Assembly: GCF_000001735.4 (NCBI RefSeq)
Contig: NC_003070.9
Span: forward strand, 30,363,672-30,427,671
From: Arabidopsis thaliana
Lineage: Eukaryota; Streptophyta; Magnoliopsida; Brassicales; Brassicaceae
DNA: 64,000 bases
Direction: 5' to 3'
This document shows positions 23,602-34,204 of the stretch, piece by piece; the stretch's first letter is position 1, and every line of letters starts with the position of its first letter. Both the position numbers and the translations under genes were made by a program. The notes under the pieces were generated by a model. It saw only the letters and a program-made list of their open reading frames with translations. It searched no databases and was not told the origin of the DNA.

Positions 23602-24760
23602 TGACCTAAAAGTCTCCGAATATCGAAAATGCCTTACTTCACTTAAAAACACACTGGATCACGACGACTAATGAATTGCAATTCCCCAAAAGAAAAAATC
23701 TCAAACCAATTCCAAAAGATTTACACCAATTTCGATAAACCCTAGAAAGAAAGGACCTGCATTTACAAACTTAAATTAAGGTCGTCACCTAAACTTCTTC
23801 TAGCGAAATCCCAAAGTAGGATCACGGGAATGAGTAAGGTTTACACATTCATAAGAAAGTGAAGATACATACAAAAGACTAATCTTTGGAAATTTAATGA
23901 GAAAATCCTTATTCTTTTTTTTTTACTTCGGCGAACCCAAAAAACAAAAATAAAGAGACGACTTTTCCGATCGAGAACGATAGGAATCCGGAGCGAGTAA
24001 AGAGAAGAGTACCAAGGAAGAGTTGTTGTAGTTAGCCAGTCACAGTTTGACACGTCATCGTTTGGTTTACCCGACCCGGAAAAACCCCGGGTTAAAATCT
24101 AATTAGCCAGTAAGGACTGTTTCAAGTTTCAAAACTATGGGTCTTCTTAACTCTTAACCCGACAAAGCCAAACTAAAAATTAGTTGCTTGCTTATTGCTT
24201 AATGATTACTAGACAGATTAGGAATGTTTTGTCTTCTATCAAAACCATGCCAAGACAAGAGATTTAATTACACCATAAACAAAACTTCTTCTTTCGTACT
24301 CGAGTCCCCACATTTTGTGTATTTACGTAGATTTCACATAGTTTTGAATAATGACATATTTTTCCCAAAAAAGAATAATTACATATATTCCCGATATTTT
24401 GTGTTTATTACAGATATTTCCTATAGATTTGTTTATTGCAATCGCTCCTTAAAGTTCTGTTTATTACATTTGTTTCCATTAGTTTTTATTTATTACAAAT
24501 GTGCCCTATATTTCCAGTTGGTTCTTTGCAGCAGATGCATCATCATTGGCTTTGGCATAAAGGGTAAATATAAACTTAATAGTACTTGCTTCGACAATTC
24601 TGTAGACTACCGATAACCCGAGAAAAGGTAACTGCATTATCCATGAAAGTGTAGCATCAGTTTGAGTACAAAAGAGAATACAAACTCATAAAGAAAACAG
24701 TCAAGACCTGACGTTCATGGGAGTTGAGCTCTTCTAAGACTAGTGGGTTATGCTTAGGAA
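23602..24760. other. intergenic region between glycosylase and PLMT
   Basis: The left part is the glycosylase promoter and leader, including a telo-box-like aaaccctag near 23741. The middle holds the degenerate tandem array at 24376-24515. The right part is PLMT 3' flank. No additional gene was found; a longer open frame at 24224-24616 coincides with the repeat array and is not credible. Confidence 0.6.
24376..24515. repeat. degenerate tandem array, period 28-29 bp
   Basis: About five units, with clear starts at 24402, 24431, 24459 and 24488. Each begins gtttattaca (or attgca) and continues with a variable AT-rich part containing tcc/ccc. The first unit (from 24376) is the most diverged. Confidence 0.7.
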
Positions 24761-25613
24761 TCATGAGATGGATTTGGCACGAGCATTTGGATCCTCCTTT
24801 GACTCGAGAAACATCATGAAAACATAACCGAGAGACCAGAGGAGAATGTATTGAAATGGAACCCAAGAGAGGCATGCCAATAGAGACATGATACTCCCAA
24901 CATACTGTGGATCTCTAATGACTCCAAATGGGAACTCTGTAACCCATGGTATGTTCTTCCCGAATCGAACACCGTAATAAGTCCCAGCTTCACCTAACAA
25001 TTGGTATACCCTGCAAAGATGTGACCTTTTAAGTTAACAAAACTTTACAACAAGAGAGCTCAGTTACAGAACATAGAAGTGTCCACCATATCAAACATCA
25101 CTCAATATCCATTTTGTTGGGACAAAAACACAACTTCACCTAACAGTCAAAGATGTGACCTTCAAGTATCAAACCTTCACAAAACTAAACCAGATTCGAT
25201 GATTAAAACTTGAAAAAAGAAAAGACAAAACTTTCACAACGTCTACAGATGCAATTTCAAACTAAAAATGGATTTGACTAAAGATCTTTATTATCATCGA
25301 TCTCATGCCATTCGATTCGATTACGAATTCAACAAATTGAGAGAGGAACGGAAACAAAAAGATTGGACCTGAAGTTGAGAAACTGGCCAAAGGCCATGAG
25401 AGGCCAGAAGTAGAGCGGAGGCGGCCAGGAGAGAGAAGCAACGGAGAAGAGAGAAAGGAGTTGAGCAGCCTTGAGCACGTGAGAAACACGTGCCATTACC
25501 GTCGATGGGTCTCTTTCTCGGCCGCAGAGATTGACCCATGACTGAGCATTCGTCCACAGCCACCAGTAGAACGGAAATGGCAACAGAACTCCGATCGCGG
25601 CCAATAATCCCAT
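24761..25613 (-). CDS. PLMT: phospholipid N-methyltransferase
   Basis: Two exons (25613-25369 and 25010-24761) join to 164 residues. The protein methylates phosphatidyl-monomethyl- and dimethylethanolamine with S-adenosylmethionine to make phosphatidylcholine at the ER. It is almost entirely hydrophobic, with about four membrane segments (GLLAAIGVLLPFPFYWWLW at the N terminus). The C-terminal half has the family's methyltransferase signature (GVIRDPQYVGSIMSLLACL), and the tail ends in a basic NARAKSIS. The length equals that of the known Arabidopsis enzyme, and the start is the only ATG before the hydrophobic segment. Its promoter immediately upstream consists of three 39-bp repeats with GGCCCA boxes. 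Confidence 0.93.
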
Positions 25614-25674
25614 TTCGCTTTCTTTTTTTCTTGCTCTGTTTTTTCTGATTTTCCCAAGAAAAACGACTTTTATT

Positions 25675-25791
25675 GGGTCTTTAAATGGGCCTCAACAGAT
25701 TTGTTTGGCCCAAGGGTATCTAAATAGCCATCAACAGATTTATTTGGCCCAAGGGTCTCTAAATAGGCCTCAACATATTTCTTTTGCCCAA
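25675..25791. promoter_or_regulatory. PLMT: three exact-length 39-bp tandem repeats in PLMT promoter
   Basis: Units 25675-25713, 25714-25752 and 25753-25791 each begin ggg(t), carry tctaaat or tttaaat and caaca, and end in gcccaa. Units 1 and 2 contain GGCCCA and unit 3 has TGCCCA; unit 1 also has TGGGCC on the plus strand. GGCCCA/TGGGCC is the site II element of plant housekeeping promoters. The array sits 62 to 178 bp upstream of the PLMT ATG. Confidence 0.75.
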
Positions 25792-25997
25792 TACAATCAT
25801 ATGCTACACATCTTCAAATCAAATTAAAAGTAAGTTTTAATTGCCTTTTTTTTTTTTTTTGTATTCAAGGGCTACACCAACATATTTTTTTTGTATTATG
25901 TAGTGGGTTTACGATCATCGTCTAGATAGATATATTGGATATCTCAAGATCAACTATGCCTAAGTGTCTGCTAACAATACATCGCTCAAGTTTGTTA

Positions 25998-26190
25998 CGA
26001 TATATACAGCACGGATCAGATTTTCAAGTGATCTTCTACTTCCGCTTCAGCTTTAGCTTTGGCTGCAGCTTTAGAATTCTTTTCCTTTGCTCGGCGTTTG
26101 GCTCCAAGTTCCTCAATCCTCTTCATCCCAGTTTTGAACATCATCTAAAAGCTCAGGTTGGCCTCTCACAAAGTACTCATGTATATTCGC
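25998..26190 (-). pseudogene. unidentified gene scrap with frameshift
   Basis: On the minus strand one frame reads YFVRGQPELLDDVQNWDEED before TGA. An overlapping frame continues as RIEELGAKRRAKEKNSKAAA and then a Lys/Ala/Glu-rich stretch to a stop. Two coding-like segments offset by one base suggest a single ancestral exon with a frameshift. I could not name the family, and no flanking exons were found. Confidence 0.3.
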
Positions 26191-27228
26191 GTTGTTGACT
26201 TGACTATAACGTTGGTTTTTATTGGATAATTCTAGAAAATGACATGATTTCATTACCTATTCTGTTGCACCTTTGTCAATATAGGAGTATCTTTCTGCAT
26301 TGAGTTTTACATTTTATGAAATGCTTGCTGGGTTCTTGATAACTTTATGTAATACTGTCATATTGATTATATGTTCTCCTTTGTTGACATTTCAAGGACC
26401 TCTCTCTCTCTCTCTTTTTGTTTTTCTACATTTTGGAACGCATGTTACTCTGCAGTCTGAAACCATCCAAGAGCTGACAACGGAAAATGCTTTGCAGCGT
26501 TGGGAATATAATACCACACATACAAGCATAAGCTCAGAGCAAGTCTGCAAAGACCGCCAGTTTCAGGGACCGCCAGTAGCCGCAAAAGGTAAAGACCGCC
26601 AGTTTCAGAGGATTCTGATGCACGGATATAGTAATATTGACGAGTAAACGTTTGATGTTTTTATTTCTTATAAGGAATCATATTATAACTCGAAGCATTT
26701 TTATGTCATGTACTCATGTTCCTTGTCACTGAAGCACCATCGTTTTGAATCATACTTGGGATCTGAACGCTAAATTTCGTGAATTCATATACGTTCCTCT
26801 TGTGTTGATGTAAATCTGTCTTTGAGAGATTGATGTTTGAGAATAATTAAAATAATTTCATGAATATTTACTATTTAGTGCTTTTGAATTATTTGTAGCA
26901 AATTTCTTGTTTTCTTTGTTGCAAATAATTGCATGTATACTTTTGAACAAAATAAAATAAAATTGCATGGCTACTTCTCTTTACTTATTTGAAGGTTGGT
27001 GATAACAAATCGTCAAAAACAGAAAGGATGTCACAAAGAGAGGATTCCGATCCATCAGAGATTATCAATACACTAACGGCAAATACATGCTGAGTGATCC
27101 AAGGAAAAGTATAACTTTGTCTGACACCAAAAATTCCTTGAACAGAATCCACGGCATTGATACTTTGATAATCCATGAAATAGATTGTAGTATAAATTCT
27201 ATGGAAAGCATTTTAGACTATGTAAGAG

Positions 27229-27261
27229 TTTTGTTGTTGTTGTTGTTGTTGTTGTTGTTGA
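27229..27261. repeat. (GTT)n microsatellite
   Basis: About eleven GTT units in intergenic DNA upstream of the kinase gene. Confidence 0.9.
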
Positions 27262-28461
27262 TAGACTATTGATGATAATAATTAATGGTTCAAATCAAAC
27301 ACCAAAACTCTGTAAGGGCAACACAACAAAAGACAGTGGAGATTCTTTTACTCTGACTCACTCTCTTTATTTTGATTTTTGAATAACGAAATATTTCAAA
27401 AATCTGAGTGCACATGACATTGTTGGTCCACATACAGTACCCACTTATGACTTTATCACAAACATAAAGAATGGGACATCCCGTAGAGTTTTTGTTTTCT
27501 TACGAACTTGACATTACATTTGTCGTAACAATACCAGAATCGTTATGGATCTTTCTATACCATAATACTCACAAGTTTTTGTCGATCGAATTTGAACCAA
27601 AATATCCATTTGCAATCTTTTGAGATTCGTGTACGTTTTGCCAAACAGCTAGCTATAGTGTCCTTTTCAAACTCGAGTGTGTGATTCAAAGCAATGCTGT
27701 TTTTATAATAGAGTCATTTTTCTTATAGAGTCATTTGAACATAATTTCATATGCTAAAATATTTGTTTAATGTACAAAAGACTACAAAAGGGGGTGGGTG
27801 GGATATGTGCATATTAAAGATATGGGGCAAAAGTACAAAATCTATAATTTATGCATAACTCCCGAAGCAGTCAAAGCGGATCTTGAACACTTCGCCTCCC
27901 AACTCGATCGTTAACTAATTTCTTACATTGAATCTCGTTAACAAGCTAACAAATCTCTTCTTTGAGTTATCCTAACTATCCAATTATTCAATCCTAACTT
28001 AAAAAGTAAACGACTAGGACCAAAAAAAAAAAAAAAAAAAAAAGTCTAATCTTAACATCAGTATGTGATCCACTACCAAAAGCAAGTAACATCATCATTA
28101 TAAACAACATTATCATTTCCTTTCTTTCTTTTCTAATTACAACCTTTTTTGTCGTTTTATATTTTTGTCAAATCCAAGCACTGTAAAATAATAACCTTTT
28201 TCTTTCTCTATATCTAATTATTACGCAGTTTGAACATCCGATTTTCTATGAAAATCAAATATTTTTGAGAAAAAACGTGAACTATATAATTCTTTAATTC
28301 TCAAAGTAAACTATAAAGAAATAAAGCAAACTAATGAAACAGCTTTTTCCGTCTAGACATTCTCAACGACTAGCTAGCTAGATTCAGAGTTAAACCTGAT
28401 AACAGAGAGAGAGAGAGATACCGAATGTTCAGAAACGATTCTATCTTTGTAACAGAGAGAC

Positions 28462-30540
28462 ATGCCTTCAAGACCAAATCCAACCCGACCAAAGCTATTC
28501 CATAACAGAACAAAAACTCTCTTCTTGATTCTTACAATTTCATCCTCTCTTGTAATCTTCTTCGCAATTCTCTACTTCATCTATCACCTCTGGATTTCTC
28601 TTCTGAACCGTTCCAGAACCATCCCTTTCGACGTTGCTGCTGCATCGCCATTAAAGCTCCAGCTTTTCACTTACAAAGAGCTTAAACTAGCAACAAACGA
28701 TTTCGACGAATCCAATGTGATTGGTAAAGGTGGCTCTGGTACTGTGTTCCGAGGCATTACACGAGACGGCAAGCTTTTCGCGGTTAAGAGACTCGATAAC
28801 CTCTCTATACAAACAGAGACCGAGTTTCAGAACGAGTTACAGATTCTTGGCGGGTTAAAATCGTCTTTTTTGGTTACCCTTTTAGGTTATTGCGTCGAGA
28901 AGAATCACAGGTTCTTGATTTATGAGTATATGCCAAACAAGAGCCTTCAAGAGCTTCTCTTTAACGAAGATGGCGATTCGTGCTTGAATTGGGAAAGGAG
29001 ATTCGGTATCATCCTCGATGTAGCGAAAGCTCTCGAATTTATGCATTTCGGGTGTGACCCACCAGTGATTCATGGAGATATCAAGCCTAGTAATGTTCTT
29101 CTTGATTCTGAATTTAGGGCGAAGATTTCGGATTTTGGGTTGTCTAGGGTTAAAGTGGAGGGAGGTTATGGGGTTGATTTGTTTAGCCAAGAACTTTCTG
29201 GGAATTTTGGAGGAGAGAGCACTCCTCAGACCGCCATTGGTACTCCAACGCATCATGAGGTTGATTTTGCTCTTGCTCTACAAGCTTCTTCGTCTTCCAA
29301 GAACAGTAGAACAAGCCGTAACATTAAGGAAATGAGTCTGAATTCGATGAGTTTAGCAATGGATGGTGAGACAAAAGGAAAAGAGGTTTCAAATGATGTT
29401 GTGTTGTCATGTGAGGATCATGAGTTTGATCAGGGCAAGGAGATGAATTTATTGAGTCCGAATTCGGTTCTTGATTTGGGGAAGGGGTCTAAGCAATGGG
29501 GGAGAGATTGGTGGTGGAAGCAAGAAGGGAGTGGTGAATTGTGTAGTAAAGATTATGTTAGGGAATGGATAGGGAGTCAGATTGACACTGCTAATCCGGA
29601 TTGGGATGATGACAAGAAGGTCATCACTACTCCTGAGCTGGGAGTTTCGACTAGGACAATCGATAAAGCAGAACATCGAGATGAGTCTGGTTTGAATGAA
29701 TCTAGGTTTGACACTCTGGAAGAGAAGTTTGCAAAAGAAGAGATCAGCGAGAGGAAGAACAAAAGATCGAAAAACAAGAAGAAGAAGCATAGGAATATGG
29801 AGGAATGGTGGAAAGAGGAAGAGCATCAAGAAGAGATGAATAACAAAAAGAAGATTGGAGTTTTGAGAATCAAGTTCAAGAATCATTTGAAATTCCCGCA
29901 TTTTCGTTACTGTTTCCGACAAAAGGGTGAAAACAGCGTGCACGACCGAGAAGGAGAAGCAGCGGGAGAATTTAGCTTCAGAAGAGGATGGAGAAGGAAA
30001 AGCAATAGCAGCAGCAAGAAGAAGAAGAAGAACAACAATGGATCGATGGGGAGTGAGATGTGGAGTGGTGATTTGTTCAGCCGTGAATTAAGCAGCACGA
30101 CGAGTATGAGAGGAACATTGTGTTACATAGCACCGGAATATGGAGGCGGTTGCTGTTACTTGATGGAGAAAGGAGATATCTACAGCTTTGGAGTACTGAT
30201 TCTAGTGATAGTCTCGGGTAGGAGGCCTTTACACGTCCTTGCATCGCCGATGAAGCTTGAAAAAGCAAATTTGGTGAGCTGGTGTAGGCAACTGGCTCAG
30301 TCAGGGAACGTTCTTGAGCTGGTCGACGAGAAATTGAAGGATGGGTATAACAAGGAAGAAGCAGGATTGTGCATTAACTTGGCTTTGGCTTGTCTGCAGA
30401 AAGCTCCAGAGTTACGGCCTGATGTTAGTGAAGTTGTGAGAATCTTGAGAGGGGAAATGGACATTTCCTCCACTGCTTTCGAGTTTTCTCCATCGCCACC
30501 GGGAAAAGTTTACGGCAGTAGATCGAAGCGGAGAAGCTAA
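28462..30540 (+). CDS. receptor-like kinase with large activation-segment insertion
   Basis: Intronless, 692 residues. A membrane segment lies at about 19-48 (LFLILTISSSLVIFFAILYF) with a short basic N terminus and no ectodomain. The kinase starts near residue 68: glycine loop GKGGSGTV (88-95), ATP lysine K109 in FAVKRL, catalytic loop HGDIKPSN (204-211), DFG 224-226, then GTLCYIAPE at 551-559 and the normal C-lobe (DIYSFGVLILVIVSGRRP). The catalytic arginine of HRD is Gly, so it is a non-RD kinase. Between DFG and APE lies an insertion of about 300 residues: acidic/polar, then Lys-rich (KNKKKKH) and Arg/Ser-rich. All catalytic residues remain, so it is probably active. Substrate and role are unknown. 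I recall Arabidopsis relatives of the same build, so the insertion may define a subfamily. Confidence 0.92.
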   Translation: MPSRPNPTRPKLFHNRTKTLFLILTISSSLVIFFAILYFIYHLWISLLNRSRTIPFDVAAASPLKLQLFTYKELKLATNDFDESNVIGKGGSGTVFRGITRDGKLFAVKRLDNLSIQTETEFQNELQILGGLKSSFLVTLLGYCVEKNHRFLIYEYMPNKSLQELLFNEDGDSCLNWERRFGIILDVAKALEFMHFGCDPPVIHGDIKPSNVLLDSEFRAKISDFGLSRVKVEGGYGVDLFSQELSGNFGGESTPQTAIGTPTHHEVDFALALQASSSSKNSRTSRNIKEMSLNSMSLAMDGETKGKEVSNDVVLSCEDHEFDQGKEMNLLSPNSVLDLGKGSKQWGRDWWWKQEGSGELCSKDYVREWIGSQIDTANPDWDDDKKVITTPELGVSTRTIDKAEHRDESGLNESRFDTLEEKFAKEEISERKNKRSKNKKKKHRNMEEWWKEEEHQEEMNNKKKIGVLRIKFKNHLKFPHFRYCFRQKGENSVHDREGEAAGEFSFRRGWRRKSNSSSKKKKKNNNGSMGSEMWSGDLFSRELSSTTSMRGTLCYIAPEYGGGCCYLMEKGDIYSFGVLILVIVSGRRPLHVLASPMKLEKANLVSWCRQLAQSGNVLELVDEKLKDGYNKEEAGLCINLALACLQKAPELRPDVSEVVRILRGEMDISSTAFEFSPSPPGKVYGSRSKRRS

Positions 30541-31522
30541 AACAGGGCAATGCAGAGTAGTAGTTCGAGGTTTGATATGATCTTTTCATTTTCGAAATTG
30601 TTGGATGTAACTTGAAAGAGTTTTAGCTTTTGAGAATTGTATTATGTTGTAATTTTTGTAAACTATATATATAATTTAAAATCTTATATATAAATATTTA
30701 AACTTTAAACTTTTTCGATTGATTAAATAATTTTAGATAAATTGTCTTATTTTCTTAACTATACCTAATATTTTTGTTTTTTAAGTGTTAAATTTTAAAT
30801 ATGTGTAAACTAATTGATTGTCCAATTATGTTTATTTAGAATTTTAACACCTATTTCATTTATCGAAAAACGTTTTTAGTTTTTAGTTTATACTAATTTA
30901 TATATCAATATTTAAAAGGTTTTTCGATGTTTTCCATACTCTTGATGGAGTAAACTGATGGTTCCTTGAAATGTGGCATGAAAAAATTGCAACACATAAA
31001 AGAATCCAAGGCCATAACATTCATCATTGGTTCACGAGTCACAGAATACAAAAATATTATATAAGAAAATGAAGTCCAAGGACAAAAGAATACAGAAAAG
31101 GACACAAATAGACTATGAGAGAGCTCTGAAGATCTTGCCTTGGAAACACAGTGAGCTCAGCCTTTGCCTGTTCTGCAGTCTGGCTCATATCATAACACAT
31201 TGAACTTTAACTTCTTGTAACTTGAACGTGCAGCGATGCGTGGACGTGTAACAATCAAGAATCACACTAGTTTTTAACGTCTATCATGTAATCCGGAGAG
31301 AGATTCCTGAATCAGCATGGCTGCAAATGATTAGTTTTGCAGATTCATTGATATTAGGAATATGCAAAGGTAGCGATCAGCAAATCTAGTAAACTGACGA
31401 AAAGATTACCTGGAAAACTGCACGGCGGATGTAGTGAAAGAGTGGAGACCGTGAGGTTTGAGAATTGAGTCATTATTTCAGTGATCGTTTGATGAGAAAC
31501 TTCAAGTCTTACCCCTATCTGA
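30541..31522. other. intergenic region between convergent kinase and PPR genes
   Basis: 3' flanks of both genes, AT-rich at 30650-30910. No additional coding signal was recognised. Confidence 0.6.
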
Positions 31523-33250
31523 TTATTTTCTGTCTACTGATCGTTGACCCTTGTAGCCTTCCTGAGAACCAACTTTTTGAAGATTCATCCTCTTGCTTTT
31601 TCTGACCCCCTTCACCTTTTGCTCCTCAAGAAGTTTCTGGAGCATAGGATTTCCTACGAACCCCTTTGATTTCATCTCTGAATAGATCTCTCTGGCCTTT
31701 TCAAGCCACCCACATGACAAAAGGCCCTGTATTGTAGCCAAGTAAAGAGCAGGATTAGCCACTATCTCAAAACGATCCATTTCTGCCCAGATCTTCAAAG
31801 CATTTTCTGGTTGCTTTCCCTTGAACAATTTTCCAAGAATAAGAAGAAAGGTCTCTTCTGTAGGACCTAAATCAGAGATCTTCATTTGGCCTAAAACCTC
31901 TAAAGTTTTCTCGAAATTTACAGCCTCAAGGAATGCATGAAATGTATCAACTGTTGGACTAAGGTTCTCACTAATCATGGTTGCCAATACATTCCTGGCT
32001 ACGTCCAGCTTTCCAGCCTCACAAAGGGGGCGTATCATCGAGTTGTAGGTCACTGAATCTGGCTTTAATCCTTCCTCGTTCAACTTTTTCATAAGCTTCA
32101 TAGCTTCATCAAAGCAATCCTCACGGGTCAACACATAAACCAAGGAATTGTAAACTTCAATCCCTGGAGCCAATCCCCGTTTCTTCATTTCATCGTATAG
32201 CCTGAGAGAATCAAAAAGGTTCCCAACTTTAGAGAAGCAAGAGATCATGTGACTGTAAGAGTCCTTGTTAGGCGTGATACAGTAATTCCCCATCTCTCGC
32301 CAAATCCTCTTTGCTTCAGTCACATCAGTCCAAATGTTACACCAACCATTAAGAATTACGTTGAATCCCTCAACATCCACCGGAAAGAGCTTTTTGCTTG
32401 CAAGCATGAACTCTTCAGCTTTTTCAATGTGGCCATGTCTACACAATGCACATAGCAATCCTTGAAATGCTTCATCATAAGGAGTGTGTTTAAACTTATC
32501 CATAATATCAAATGTCCGAATAGCTTGGCTAGTATCATTAGCAGCAGCATATCTACATCAACACCGTCACCAAGACAACCAATTCAATACCTAGCTAGTA
32601 AATCTTTCAATTTAGCACAACAAAAGAGAAACTTTTATCAAGAAGACGAAACCGAACCTGTCCATCATGAGAAACATGGCCTTTCTAGTATCCTTTGAAA
32701 CATTAAACATATCACGGATCAAACACCAAGCAATGTTGAACTTTTGATGATTACCCAACACCCAGATCATCAAATCACAAGATTTCTGATCATCACAGCC
32801 GCGTTTCTCTCCCCATTTGAATGCTAGAAAGGCAAGCCTCCATTCATCTCTTAATTCCCAGATTAAGGAGTAGAAAGAATCATGATTTAGATCAAATGAT
32901 GAGTCCTCCAGAGAAGCCATGGCATCCGCCTCTGACTCCAGCTCAGAGACCTGTCTGATTAAATCAATCAGACCCTTTTCTAACGGAGCCAATGCTGTTA
33001 AGTTGATATCAAATGTTTCGGAGATGGTTTTGGTGGAGAAGCGATTAGAAGAGGCAAAATGTGGGAGATAGCTTAAAACTTGAGAATGCACATGACCTGC
33101 TCGATGAAATGCTGAAGAGAAGGAATGATTTTGGGAAACTGAGCTCGAAAACGACGTCGACACTGCACGACGTAGCAGAGATTGATGCTGAACAATCCGC
33201 CATTGTGGCGTTCGCGCGAGTTTCCTACCAATGGCAACGATCGCGGCCAT
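31523..33250 (-). CDS. P-class pentatricopeptide repeat protein
   Basis: Two exons (33250-32658 and 32552-31523) join to 540 residues. The N terminus (about 1-75) is Arg/Ser-rich and almost without acid, typical of an organelle presequence and more mitochondrial than plastid in style. The second exon holds roughly ten PPR units, recognisable by repeated VTYNSMIRPLCEAGKLDVAR-like helical pairs, with no E or DYW editing extension. P-class PPR proteins bind organelle RNA and stabilise, process or help translate it; the target cannot be read here. It starts 289 bp from the divergent small-protein gene and shares its promoter. The intron falls early in the repeat region. Confidence 0.9.
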
Positions 33251-33539
33251 AGCGAGTGAGTGAGAAGGCTTAAATTAATACATTTCAAACATGGTCTTAA
33301 TGGGATGAGGATATGAAGTTAATGGGGTCAAAAACGAATATATAGATAATATGGGGTCTAATATGGTAATAAACAAAGTAACACTAATATGAATGGGCCT
33401 AAATAGGGCCCATTTTAGATTTCTTTAAAAGATCCGAGAGAGAGAGGGATCTAATTCCTGATAAACCCTAGAAGAAGAAGAAGAAGAAGAAGAAGAAGAA
33501 GAAGAAGAAGAAGAAGAAGCAAAACCTGTGGAGATCGAG
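33251..33539. promoter_or_regulatory. divergent promoter of PPR and small membrane-protein genes
   Basis: Only 289 bp separate the two start codons. The centre contains atgggcc and gggccca (33393-33415), i.e. paired site II (TGGGCC) elements. A telo-box AAACCCTA at about 33464-33471 is oriented towards the plus-strand gene. This combination is typical of bidirectional housekeeping promoters for organelle and translation genes. Confidence 0.65.
33470..33519. repeat. (GAA)n tract of about 16 units in 5' leader
   Basis: An uninterrupted GAA repeat ends 20 bp before the ATG of the small membrane-protein gene and directly follows a telo-box, so it is almost certainly in the transcribed leader. 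Confidence 0.9.
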
Positions 33540-34204
33540 ATGGGAAATGAGAGCAAGAGCAATTTGGGAGGAGGAGGAATTAGGGCAAAGATGGAGCACT
33601 ATGTCTACAGTGGGGAGAAGAAGCACGTTTTGGCTGGGATCGGGATTATCTCCATCATCTTCGGAATCCCTTGGTATCTAATGAATCAAGGTTCGTTTTC
33701 TCTGGGCGATTTAGATTGAAATATATAAATAGATGTTTCTCTGTAGATTCCGAAATGGAAGAGGATGATGATATCAATAGCTGAAAGATTTAGAATCTAA
33801 AGTTTCTAACTTTATATTTCTTGGCAAATGCAATCAAGTGGTCGATCAAATAGAGTTTGATTATATGATAATGATGAGTCACAATGTTTATTCTGTTTGG
33901 ATCATAATAGACTTGCATGATCACATTTTTTACCAAGTTTGTTTGCTTTTTCCCCTGATGATCACACATCGATTCAATTGCATAATCTCAATGGTTAAAT
34001 ATCTTATTTGCTATATGTGACATTTGGTAATATTCTCCTTGTTTTGTTCATTATATAGGCTAATTGTTTCTCTTATTGGCTTTTGTTGTTTGGTAAATCT
34101 GGTTTGTTTCAGGATCAAAGCATCGTTCTCACCAAGATTACTTGGAAAAAGCTGATAAAGCTCGAAAAGCTCGTCTCTCATCATCTTCATCCTCGGATAA
34201 GTAG
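33540..34204 (+). CDS. small single-pass membrane protein, unknown function
   Basis: Two exons (33540-33690 and 34113-34204) join to 80 residues. A Gly-rich N terminus is followed by one hydrophobic segment (HVLAGIGIISIIFGIPWYLM, about 29-48) and a charged Lys/Arg tail ending in a run of six serines and DK. The ORF, splice sites and reading frame are intact. I recall a paralogue beside MRS2-1 elsewhere on the chromosome, matching the duplicated block. Small size, single span and a promoter shared with an organelle PPR gene suggest an organelle inner-membrane protein, but that is inference. Confidence 0.85.

Larger units (their letters stand above)
25614..28461. other. 2.8-kb intergenic region between PLMT and the kinase gene
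   Basis: Apart from the PLMT promoter repeats, it holds a possible gene scrap around 25998-26190, a short 18-bp direct repeat (26549-26566 and 26591-26608), a CT run near 26401-26416, and a GTT microsatellite at about 27229-27261. The last 500 bp should be the kinase promoter. No intact gene was recognised. Confidence 0.55.

Noticed and set aside
23144..23671. Plus-strand ORF of 175 codons
   Set aside because: Antisense shadow of the Ser/Arg-rich first exon of the glycosylase; the spliced minus-strand gene explains the region.
24224..24616. Plus-strand ORF of 130 codons
   Set aside because: Overlaps the degenerate 28-29-bp array and has Phe/Tyr/Ile-biased composition typical of AT-rich non-coding DNA.
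29449..29943. Minus-strand ORF opposite the kinase insertion
   Set aside because: Low-complexity Leu/Phe/Ser/Pro composition mirrors the Lys/Glu-rich insert; no start context or family match.
28462..30540. Kinase as a pseudokinase because HRD is HGD
   Set aside because: The ATP lysine, catalytic Asp, DFG and APE are all present; loss of the HRD arginine defines non-RD kinases, many of which are active.
33470..33519. CRISPR-like or other spaced repeat arrays in the window
   Set aside because: All arrays found are simple microsatellites or promoter tandem repeats without unique spacers; the DNA is plant nuclear.
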